5,548 nt of DNA from an uncultured Desulfohalobiaceae bacterium. Its GTDB lineage: Bacteria > Desulfobacterota > Desulfovibrionia > Desulfovibrionales > Desulfonatronovibrionaceae. Below, in pieces: positions 1-5,454 of the stretch. The stretch lies in contig CAJXJU010000107.1 of the NCBI GenBank assembly GCA_913055195.1, forward strand, positions 1-5,548, written 5' to 3'. Within the stretch, counting starts at the first letter, position 1, and each line of letters opens with the position of its first letter. The notes beneath the pieces are model-generated. The model saw only the letters and a list, made by a program, of their open reading frames with translations, did not search any database and was not told the origin of the DNA. The position numbers were made by a program, and so were the translations under genes.

Positions 1-8
1 CGGATTTG

Positions 9-39
9 TTTCGAATTTCGATATTCGGATTTCGAATTT
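9..39. repeat. Direct repeat TTTCGAATTT, two copies
   Basis: TTTCGAATTT occurs at 9-18 and again at 30-39, each preceded by a CGGATTT-type block (1-7 and 26-32). TTCGAA is itself palindromic. The left window edge may cut a longer array. No function can be assigned. Confidence 0.5.
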
Positions 40-137
40 AGATGAGATAGCCCTGCCAGTCACAGCAAGGCATGCGCATCTTAATTTAAGGCCTGAACAT
101 CAACATGAACGCTAACATCCTTATCCACCTGGCTTCT

Positions 138-199
138 TTACCCTGTTGAATTTCTTTCTATTTTTACCCTGTTGAATTTTTAAATGTTCAACAGGGTAA
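138..199. repeat. Triple 13-mer repeat forming a palindrome (TTACCCTGTTGAA)
   Basis: TTACCCTGTTGAA is present at 138-150 and 164-176, and its exact reverse complement TTCAACAGGGTAA at 187-199. The second and third copies make a perfect 13-bp stem with a 10-nt A/T-rich loop (177-186). The first copy could pair with the third instead, giving two mutually exclusive hairpins. It could be a dispersed intergenic palindromic repeat, a protein-binding site, or a bidirectional terminator for an upstream gene outside the window. The stem is not G+C-rich and no clean T-run follows it, so terminator function is doubtful. Confidence 0.75.
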
Positions 200-223
200 G
201 TCTTCTTATCTTCTCAACTTCCT

Positions 224-244
224 TCACTCATCACCCATCACTCA
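224..244. repeat. Heptamer tandem repeat (TCACYCA x3)
   Basis: Three consecutive 7-base units are visible: TCACTCA (224-230), TCACCCA (231-237) and TCACTCA (238-244). Short heptamer tandems like this are common as intergenic microsatellites in some bacteria. No function is implied. Confidence 0.65.
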
Positions 245-344
245 TTAAAAAGGCCGACTTCAACACAAAATTAATTTAAAACCAAAAAATAAGCTATATC
301 AACAAAATTTGGTACGTCAGCCCTGGAAGGGCCTGAAATTCTGG

Positions 345-372
345 TTGACTTCTGAAAAAAAATAGAGATAAC
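345..372 (+). promoter_or_regulatory. Candidate sigma-70 promoter for the Fic gene
   Basis: TTGACT (345-350) matches the -35 consensus at five of six positions. GATAAC (367-372) is a weaker -10 element at a 16-base spacing. Transcription would start near 379, leaving a leader of about 75 bases before the Fic start. A small hairpin (GCCCT at 320-324 with AGGGC at 328-332) lies just upstream. The assignment rests only on motif match and position. Confidence 0.35.
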
Positions 373-452
373 AAGGGAAATGTTATAAGGACATATTTCT
401 GGACAATTTTTTTAAAGATTATGATGCAACAGGTTTATTTTATAGAACATTT

Positions 453-1658
453 ATGGGACAACTTATGAGCAACAAACGGAAATATCTTGAGACGCATCCG
501 TGGATAAATTTTTCAGTCAATCTTGCAAAAGCAGGGCATCAATTCTGGATGTTATTAGGGGAAATTCAATCAAAATGTGAACATATTGCTGGCACGCCAC
601 TTTTGCCTTCAATTGCCCGGGAATTCTACAGAGTCTATCTGGCAAAAGGAGTATCTGGCACAACATCCATTGAAGGCAATACCCTATCAGAAGAAGAAGT
701 GTTGCAGCACCTTAAAGGCAAGCTCAAACTGCCTCCATCAAAAGAATATCTAAAACAGGAAATTGACAATGTAATAGAGGCCTGTAACCTCATTTCAAAA
801 GAAGTTCTTGAGAAACAAAATCTCAAACTAAATGTAGAAGAAATTAAATTTTTTAACAGATTAGTGTTAAAAAATCTTGAACTTGATGAGGATGTTGTCC
901 CTGGAGAGTTCAGAGAACATGGTGTCGTAGCCGGACATTATAGGGGTGCACCAGCGGAAGATTGTGAATATTTGACTCAAAAACTTGTTGACTGGTTAAA
1001 TGACTTCACTACTCCCGGAGAAGATCTAAAAATAGCCTTTGGAGTTTTAAAAGCCATTATTGCGCATGTCTATTTTGTCTGGATACATCCCTTTGGTGAT
1101 GGCAATGGAAGAACTGCCAGGTTAATAGAATTTAAAATATTGCTTTCAGTTGGTGTACCAGATGCAGCGGCTCATTTGTTAAGCAATTTTTATAACCAGA
1201 CAAGACAGAAATATTACTTAAGACTGGATCAAGCCAGTAAAAAAAAGGACGGAATAATTTCTTTTATTGAATATGCCCTGGAAGGGTTTAGAGACGAACT
1301 AAAAGAACAGTTAAAAGAAATCAGATTTTATCAGTGGGATACTATCTGGATCAATTATGTCCATAGTGTGTTTAAAAACAAAAACAAACCAACCGATATT
1401 AGAAGACGTCATTTGATTCTTGATTTGTCAGAGCAAAAAGAGGCCGTGCCGATTAAAGATGTACGATATATTTCCAGAAGAATCACCAGAGCGTATGAAG
1501 GAAAATCTGAGAAAACTATTACCAGAGACATTAATCTGTTGATAAAAAAAGGCTTGATAGCCAGGGAAAAAGATAAAATCAGGGCCAGAAAAGAGATTAT
1601 ACTCGCGTTTTTGCCTGAAAGCGTTGCTCTGCGATCAATTTTGTTTGGAGAGAGGTAA
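453..1658 (+). CDS. Fic family protein (class II AMPylator) with C-terminal winged-helix-like region
   Basis: Fic enzymes usually transfer AMP from ATP to hydroxyl side chains of target proteins in the cytoplasm. The 401-residue product has the full core motif HPFGDGNGRTAR at residues 212-223: catalytic His212, acidic Asp216, and Asn218, Gly219 and Arg220 for the anion hole and phosphate contacts. The N-terminal TTSIEG (70-75) fits the inhibitory motif [S/T]xxxE[G/N], with Glu74 the expected blocking residue, so this is class II and probably auto-inhibited. GEFREHGVVAGHYRG (151-165) is the expected flap region. Residues ~325-385 (KSEKTITRDINLLIKKGLI) look like a winged helix, common in Fic proteins of this architecture and suggesting DNA binding or autoregulation. 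All key residues are present and length is normal for the type. Met5 (465) is an alternative start with a better ribosome site. The target is unknown. Confidence 0.93.
   Translation: MGQLMSNKRKYLETHPWINFSVNLAKAGHQFWMLLGEIQSKCEHIAGTPLLPSIAREFYRVYLAKGVSGTTSIEGNTLSEEEVLQHLKGKLKLPPSKEYLKQEIDNVIEACNLISKEVLEKQNLKLNVEEIKFFNRLVLKNLELDEDVVPGEFREHGVVAGHYRGAPAEDCEYLTQKLVDWLNDFTTPGEDLKIAFGVLKAIIAHVYFVWIHPFGDGNGRTARLIEFKILLSVGVPDAAAHLLSNFYNQTRQKYYLRLDQASKKKDGIISFIEYALEGFRDELKEQLKEIRFYQWDTIWINYVHSVFKNKNKPTDIRRRHLILDLSEQKEAVPIKDVRYISRRITRAYEGKSEKTITRDINLLIKKGLIAREKDKIRARKEIILAFLPESVALRSILFGER
455..467 (+). promoter_or_regulatory. Ribosome-binding site favouring the alternative Fic start at 465
   Basis: GGGA at 455-458 stands six bases before the ATG at 465, a reasonable Shine-Dalgarno arrangement. 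Nothing comparable precedes the ATG at 453, where the upstream 20 bases are T/A-rich. Starting at 465 removes only four residues (MGQL) and touches no domain, so the choice does not affect function. Confidence 0.4.
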
Positions 1659-1971
1659 TAAACAACGGGTGCATCCGCTGGTAGCGGGATCACACCAATT
1701 TTCACCGTACTCCAGGGACAGGCACCGAGCACCTGAACATACAGACACTGTTCAGACAAACTCAGGCTTAACATCTCAGGTGCTCGGCCTGTCCCCGCCA
1801 CGTAAGCACATTAGCGGTAAGTCCATCCAGGTTGCTAACGACCATCCAGCTACTGGCGGATGCACCACCCTATTCATGGTGCTATGGGCCGGAATGTCCA
1901 TTTTTAATTTTCTACAATTTTGTCCTACTAGCGAAAACACCATTTTGAAGGCGGCTAGTGGAGTATAATAA
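1659..1971. other. Non-coding spacer between Fic and the DuOB operon, with fold-back repeat
   Basis: This 313-base gap is visibly richer in G+C than the genes to its right. It is dominated by a nested inverted-repeat structure (1668-1866), followed by a small hairpin (GCACCA 1862-1867 with TGGTGC 1877-1882) and a T-rich stretch (1899-1920). Frames open through it on both strands are a by-product of the repeat: they show no family resemblance and overlap the ends of flanking genes. A TACAAT at 1913-1918 could be a -10 element for the next operon, but I see no matching -35. Confidence 0.6.
1668..1866. repeat. Nested fold-back repeat, REPIN- or MITE-like
   Basis: The outer arms are 1668-1685 and 1849-1866: GGTGCATCCGC pairs perfectly with GCGGATGCACC and the pairing continues with two mismatches to 18 bp. 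The inner arms are 1715-1736 and 1776-1795: GGGACAGGC and CGAGCACCTGA pair with TCAGGTGCTCG and GCCTGTCCC, 20 bp in total with a two-base bulge (1724-1725). Local alternatives exist: CCGCT-ggt-AGCGG (1675-1687), a 7-bp stem CTGAACA/TGTTCAG (1733-1755), and a direct repeat CCATCCAG (1823-1830, 1842-1849). No transposase is present and no clear target-site duplication is seen, so it would be a non-autonomous element or a structured intergenic repeat. Confidence 0.7.
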
Positions 1972-2652
1972 ATGAAAAAAATAAAGATAGTATGTCTTGC
2001 TAATTCCAGAAAACTTTCAGGTCGATGTGTAGCAGGAAAAATACTTGGAGAAAATAAATGGATACGACCTGTAAGTAATCGTAACACAGAAGAAATCTCT
2101 GATGTAGAACAACAATATGAAAGTGGCCATCAGCCACAACTCCTTGATATTATAGAATTAAGGGTTAAGGAACACAGGCCACGGCTACATCAAAGTGAAA
2201 ATTATTTGATTGACAATGAATTTCAATGGAAAAAAATTGGTAAATATACGGATAATCTGGATAACTTATTAGATAATCCAGAATTATTATGGGGAGTAGG
2301 CAACGATAGAAATTATTCAAGTTATGAAGGAGTTAATGATAGAATACCAGATTATGAATGTAATAATTATAATCAATCTTTGTATTTAATCAAACCACAA
2401 TCATTAATGATTTTTGTACGTTTAGAAGGTGAAGAGTTTGATAGGCCACGACGAAAGGTCCGTATTCAATTTAAATATAATAATATTCTCTATCGTTTTC
2501 CAGTAACTGATCCTCTTATTGAATCAAAATATTTATCCATGCATAATGGCAGCTATAATCTTGATGTTAAAAATAAATATTTATGTGTAAGCATTGGCAT
2601 GCCATACGAAGGATATTGCTATAAATTCGTTGCTGCATTAATTGAGATGTAA
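1972..2652 (+). CDS. Dual OB (DuOB) domain-containing protein
   Basis: The 226-residue protein matches my knowledge of the dual OB-domain family: the N-terminal signature CLANSRKLSGRCVAG (8-22), then WIRPVS (30-35), and a C-terminal signature SIGMPYEGYCYKF (207-219). The family consists of two OB-like beta-barrels; its biochemical role is not established, although OB folds commonly bind nucleic acids or nucleotides. No signal peptide or membrane segment is seen, so it is probably cytoplasmic. GGAG (1960-1963) lies eight bases before the ATG and supports this start. It is the first gene of a three-gene operon, 14 bases ahead of a DUF488 gene, so a joint role with DUF488 is likely. Base composition is much more A+T-rich than the repeat before it. 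The family call is by motif recall. Confidence 0.8.
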   Translation: MKKIKIVCLANSRKLSGRCVAGKILGENKWIRPVSNRNTEEISDVEQQYESGHQPQLLDIIELRVKEHRPRLHQSENYLIDNEFQWKKIGKYTDNLDNLLDNPELLWGVGNDRNYSSYEGVNDRIPDYECNNYNQSLYLIKPQSLMIFVRLEGEEFDRPRRKVRIQFKYNNILYRFPVTDPLIESKYLSMHNGSYNLDVKNKYLCVSIGMPYEGYCYKFVAALIEM

Positions 2653-2666
2653 AAAAGGAGAATATT

Positions 2667-3287
2667 ATGAAAACGATTTATACAATTGGACACTCTACTG
2701 ATACGTTGGATGTTTTTTTAAATTTTTTAAGAAAAAATAAAATTAATACTGTTATAGATGTACGTAGCGTTCCATATAGTCGTTTTGCAAATCAATTTAA
2801 CAAGGAACAACTGGAAAAATTTTTGAAAAAAAATAATATTTATTACATTCCAATGGGCAAAAGCCTGGGAGCCAGATTTGAAAATAAAGAATTGTTGTTT
2901 AATGATGGCAAGGTTAATTTTTCTAAAGTAATTAAAACTGATTTATTTCTTAACGGTATTGCAAGGATTGAAAAAGGTATAAATCAAGGATTTAAGATAA
3001 CATTAATGTGTTCAGAAAAAAATCCATTACAATGTCATAGATTCTCATTACTAGCTCGTTTTTTACATCAAAAAGGATATAAGGTTGCTCATATCGTTGG
3101 CAATGATGTTTTTGACCATAAAATTTTGGAAAAAAAAATGATTAACTATTATATGACACATCATAAAATCTCTTTAGAAATAAATAAAATCATAAAATTT
3201 CAAAAAGTTCAAAGATCGTTATTTATAGATGAAGAAAAATTTTACACCAACTTAAATAAGTTAATAGCATATTCGTCAACAATATAA
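2667..3287 (+). CDS. DUF488 family protein (first paralog)
   Basis: The 206-residue protein begins with the DUF488 hallmark YTIGHS (5-10), followed by DVRSVPYSR (31-39), QFN (43-45), LGAR (67-70) and the cysteine motif CSEKNPLQCHR (115-125). Conserved Cys115, Cys123, His124 and Arg125 next to the Asp31/Arg33 strand suggest an active or metal/ligand site, but no reaction is established for the family. Residues ~160-206 are a Lys-rich extension beyond the domain, with little recognisable. AAGGAG (2655-2660) sits six bases before the ATG, and only 14 bases separate it from the DuOB stop, so the two are co-transcribed and probably translated at a linked rate. Codon use is extremely A+T-rich. The family assignment is strong; the function is unknown. 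Confidence 0.88.
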   Translation: MKTIYTIGHSTDTLDVFLNFLRKNKINTVIDVRSVPYSRFANQFNKEQLEKFLKKNNIYYIPMGKSLGARFENKELLFNDGKVNFSKVIKTDLFLNGIARIEKGINQGFKITLMCSEKNPLQCHRFSLLARFLHQKGYKVAHIVGNDVFDHKILEKKMINYYMTHHKISLEINKIIKFQKVQRSLFIDEEKFYTNLNKLIAYSSTI

Positions 3288-3335
3288 AAGATATTCAGTA
3301 ATAGTAGTTTATCAATTAATTATACGAGGAATGTT

Positions 3336-3767
3336 ATGAATTTATATACCATAGGTTTTTCTAAAAAAAGTGCAGAAGAATTTTTTAAACTTTTAAAATC
3401 GAATAATATTATGCGCCTGATTGATATTAGATTAAATAATAAGTCTCAACTAGCAGGCTTTACTAATGTCAAACATTTACCATATTTTTTAAAAATTCAT
3501 GGGATTGAATATATATATAAGCCTGAATTTGCACCAACTCAAGAATTATTAACTGAATACAAAAAAAAGTCAATTTCATGGCCGGAATATGAAGTTAAGT
3601 ATAAAGAGATTCTAGTGAACAGAAATATTCTAAAAAATCTTAATTGGAGTATTTTTGATGATGCTGTTTTATTGTGTTCAGAACAAAAGGCAGATAAATG
3701 TCACAGAAGACTTTTAGCTGAATATCTTGCACAAAATAATAATCAAATTAAAATCAAACATTTATGA
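3336..3767 (+). CDS. DUF488 family protein (second, shorter paralog)
   Basis: The 143-residue protein is a compact DUF488 member: YTIGFSKKS (4-12), DIRLNNKSQLAGF (30-42), WPEYE (82-86) and CSEQKADKCHRR (114-125). It keeps the same CSE-x5-CHR arrangement as its upstream neighbour but has a different strand-2 motif (DIRLNN instead of DVRSVP), so it belongs to a distinct subfamily and is not a recent duplicate. Length is normal for this short subtype. GAGGA (3326-3330) lies five bases before the ATG. The 48-base gap from the previous gene contains no terminator-like hairpin, so it probably belongs to the same operon. The function is unknown; pairing with the first DUF488 protein and the DuOB protein is inferred from the operon. 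Confidence 0.87.
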   Translation: MNLYTIGFSKKSAEEFFKLLKSNNIMRLIDIRLNNKSQLAGFTNVKHLPYFLKIHGIEYIYKPEFAPTQELLTEYKKKSISWPEYEVKYKEILVNRNILKNLNWSIFDDAVLLCSEQKADKCHRRLLAEYLAQNNNQIKIKHL

Positions 3768-3834
3768 ATATGAACAATCAATCCACCAAGAAAATTTATC
3801 GAAACCATTCTATAATTCTTTTAAACTTCAATTT

Positions 3835-3929
3835 ACGCAATCCTGACGCAATACAATGACGCTAATGCCTTTATTATCAATAAATTTTAAGGTATTTTTA
3901 TAGCGTTATTAATAAATTTTTTACGCAAT
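3835..3929. repeat. ACGCAAT repeats and A+T-rich direct repeat in the spacer after the DUF488 operon
   Basis: ACGCAAT occurs at 3835-3841, 3846-3852 and 3923-3929, with a variant ACGCTAAT at 3859-3866 and a related element in inverted sense at 3902-3908 (AGCGTTA). Between them, TTATCAATAAATTTT (3874-3888) is repeated with one change at 3906-3920. The rest of the 3768-3950 spacer shows no convincing gene or terminator. The iterated pattern could mark regulator binding sites upstream of the former methylase gene, or simply be A+T-rich intergenic repetition. Confidence 0.45.
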
Positions 3930-3950
3930 AACACATAACAGGACTGTTTT

Positions 3951-4157
3951 ATGACCCTAACACGCAGAAAAAAACTAATAGAGGTGGCACTGCCACTTAA
4001 AAAAATCAACCAGGAAGCCAGTCGGGAAAAAATCAATCAGGCATGGTCATCCATCTACCCTGACACAGAGGGCTTTCTTAACAAACCAGGTAAAATCACA
4101 TTATCAGGTGCTCGGCAGTCACCAGTGAGCTACCAATTTAACCTGCAAAAACAATAG
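3951..4157 (+). pseudogene. Remnant of a DUF1156-type DNA (adenine) methyltransferase gene
   Basis: The start reads MTLTRRKKLIEVALP and then INQEASREK (residues 19-27), which matches the N-terminus of DUF1156 proteins, large (roughly 900-residue) putative adenine-specific DNA methylases. In that family SREK is followed by SIRHGHPSTLHLWWARRP. Here the open frame departs after SREK, but the +1 frame from 4033 reads SIRHGHPSTL exactly (4033-4062), so one extra A in the six-A run 4027-4032 has broken the frame. After STL the family sequence ends in every frame, so almost the whole gene, including the catalytic motifs, is missing. The open frame continues to 4157 with unrelated residues. The 68-residue product cannot be a methylase. 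A partial copy of the fold-back repeat lies at 4104-4116 inside the unrelated tail. Confidence 0.8.
4104..4116 (+). repeat. Partial copy of the fold-back repeat inner arm
   Basis: TCAGGTGCTCGGC at 4104-4116 is identical to 1776-1788, the right inner arm of the fold-back element 2.3 kb upstream. Both are preceded by ACAT (4098-4101 and 1771-1774), and the downstream bases are loosely alike (GTCACC versus GTCCCC). It lies about 40 bases beyond the point where methylase similarity stops. It may be a degraded element copy; chance is not excluded. Confidence 0.4.
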
Positions 4158-4218
4158 GTTGGCGAAAAGTTCACGGAATCAGGGAAAAAATATTGTGAGA
4201 TAAAAAAGAGAGGATAAG

Positions 4219-5454
4219 ATGCAACTGATTCTGGATATCAAAAAACTCGGTCCTGTAAAAAATTCTCAGGTTATCTGGCGACCGCTGACAGTGTTTATAG
4301 GACCTAATAATACAGGTAAAACCTATACTGCATATCTGATACACGGATTATTGAATACGCTTCCACTGCAATGTGGCCTGGATTCGGATAAAATTGAAGA
4401 ACTTTTTAACCGTGAACAACTCAAGTTGGATTTTGAAGAGACAAAAAAAGCCTGGTTAGAAGCCTGGCAGAAAAAAGTAAAAGAAACTTTTTTACCTGAA
4501 TTCTGGGAAACATATTTTGCAGTTCAAAATCATGAACCAGAAATTCAGATAAACTTGTCTCCTGATAAATGCAAAGCTAAAGAGTTTATCGTAAGCCTGG
4601 GTGTCTATGAAGATATAGATAAAGAGTCAATTATAATTGGTACTGTTGGTTATAAAATTACTATAAAAAAAGACAAAAAAAATTTATTGTTGTCTATACT
4701 GGACGTATCTAGAGATGTCGAAAAATTAAATGATGATGACAAGTTATGGATAGCGTATAATGAATTTGAAGAATACTTTTGTGAAAAATTTGCTTACTGG
4801 TTAGGTTTTCCAGAATACAGTTTTGTCATACCTGCTGAAAGAACATCGTTCTTATTTTATAAGCATTGGTTTGTGTTAAAAGATAAAATATGGACTATTT
4901 TAATGCGATCTAAATTGTCTGAAATTTTAGATGTTAAAAAATCAATTTATTCTGTCTTAAAAGAATTTCATTTCCCTAAAATTTTTGAAGATTTTTTGAG
5001 TTTTCTTCTGTTGGTGGAAAGAAAAAAAGAATTAAAATGTTATGAGGATGCAATTGAACTTTTAAATAAAAAGTTATTAAAGGGTAATGTGCAGATCAAA
5101 GATGGAGAATTCTTGTTTAATTATGGCAAAGGAACAGTTGGAATTTCGGGTGCAAGTTCAGCAGTAAAAGCGCTTCTGCCTCTGGAAAAATTTCTAAGGA
5201 CAGCCCCAAAAGGTGCATTCTTAGTAATAGATGAGCCTGAAATGCATTTGCATCCAGAAGCCCAGGTACTCCTTGCTATTGCCCTGGCAGTGGCAATAAA
5301 TTCTGGATTACGCGTTTTATTGACTACTCATAGCCCCTATATTCTGGATACCTTTAATTTTTTAGTCTGGGCGCATCAAATTAATGCAAAGCTAAAAACA
5401 ATAGATGACCCTGTATTAAAAGAAAAATTTCAGCTCACTTACCTACTCTTTTAA
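4219..5454 (+). CDS. AAA family ATPase, OLD/ABC-like, frame broken near the 3' end
   Basis: The product is a P-loop ATPase of the AAA_15/AAA_21 (OLD- and SMC/RecF-like) group. Walker A is GPNNTGKT (28-35). VIPAERTSFL (203-212) is a typical mid-protein motif of this group. ISGASSAVKALLPL (309-322) is the ABC-signature region. Walker B is FLVIDEPEMHLHP (334-346), with Asp338 and catalytic Glu339, and LLTTHSPYIL (367-376) holds the switch His371. Such ATPases often power defence nucleases, but no nuclease domain or partner gene is visible here. GAGG (4210-4213) five bases before ATG supports the start. The gene follows the methylase remnant by 61 bases. The stop at 5452-5454 is probably premature: coding sense continues in the -1 frame to the window end. 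The nucleotide-binding core is complete in this frame; the missing piece is the C-terminus. Confidence 0.88.
   Translation: MQLILDIKKLGPVKNSQVIWRPLTVFIGPNNTGKTYTAYLIHGLLNTLPLQCGLDSDKIEELFNREQLKLDFEETKKAWLEAWQKKVKETFLPEFWETYFAVQNHEPEIQINLSPDKCKAKEFIVSLGVYEDIDKESIIIGTVGYKITIKKDKKNLLLSILDVSRDVEKLNDDDKLWIAYNEFEEYFCEKFAYWLGFPEYSFVIPAERTSFLFYKHWFVLKDKIWTILMRSKLSEILDVKKSIYSVLKEFHFPKIFEDFLSFLLLVERKKELKCYEDAIELLNKKLLKGNVQIKDGEFLFNYGKGTVGISGASSAVKALLPLEKFLRTAPKGAFLVIDEPEMHLHPEAQVLLAIALAVAINSGLRVLLTTHSPYILDTFNFLVWAHQINAKLKTIDDPVLKEKFQLTYLLF

Larger units (their letters stand above)
1..452. other. Non-coding region upstream of the Fic gene, rich in small repeats
   Basis: No open reading frame with recognisable protein sense is visible in this 452-base stretch. 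Its contents are: two TTTCGAATTT blocks (9-18 and 30-39) in an A+T-rich low-complexity start; three copies of TTACCCTGTTGAA, two direct and one inverted (138-199); a three-unit heptamer tandem TCACYCA (224-244); a short hairpin GCCCT-gga-AGGGC (320-332); and a candidate promoter (345-372). This density of short palindromes and tandems is typical of an intergenic repeat region and suggests that the Fic gene starts its own transcription unit. Confidence 0.7.

Noticed and set aside
635..826. Minus-strand open frame of 63 codons inside fic
   Set aside because: It is fully antisense to a well-conserved part of Fic, so it is a shadow frame.
1668..1866. Fold-back region as an integron attC site or retron msr/msd
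   Set aside because: No paired attC core (GTTRRRY/RYYYAAC) in the right places, no integrase, and no reverse transcriptase nearby.
1624..1968. Open frame of 114 codons on the + strand after Fic
   Set aside because: It overlaps the 3' end of fic and runs through the fold-back repeat; no ribosome site and no recognisable family. It is a by-product of the repeat.
1964..1969. Perfect TATAAT just before the DuOB start
   Set aside because: It ends two bases before the ATG, so transcription would start inside the gene; the nearest -35-like TTGAAG is only 13 bases away. Probably chance in A/T-rich DNA around the ribosome site.
1409..2087. Minus-strand open frames (1409-1801 and 1776-2087)
   Set aside because: They lie antisense to Fic, the repeat and the start of the DuOB gene, with no family resemblance or start signals.
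3811..3816. Perfect TATAAT in the spacer before the methylase remnant
   Set aside because: No -35-like hexamer lies at 15-19 bases upstream, so it is not called as a promoter.
3764..3859. Small frame of 31 codons whose ATG overlaps the second DUF488 stop (ATGA)
   Set aside because: The overlap looks like translational coupling, but the peptide (MNMNNQSTKKIYRNHS...) matches nothing I know, is very short and ends in the repeat region. It could be a remnant; not supportable as a gene.
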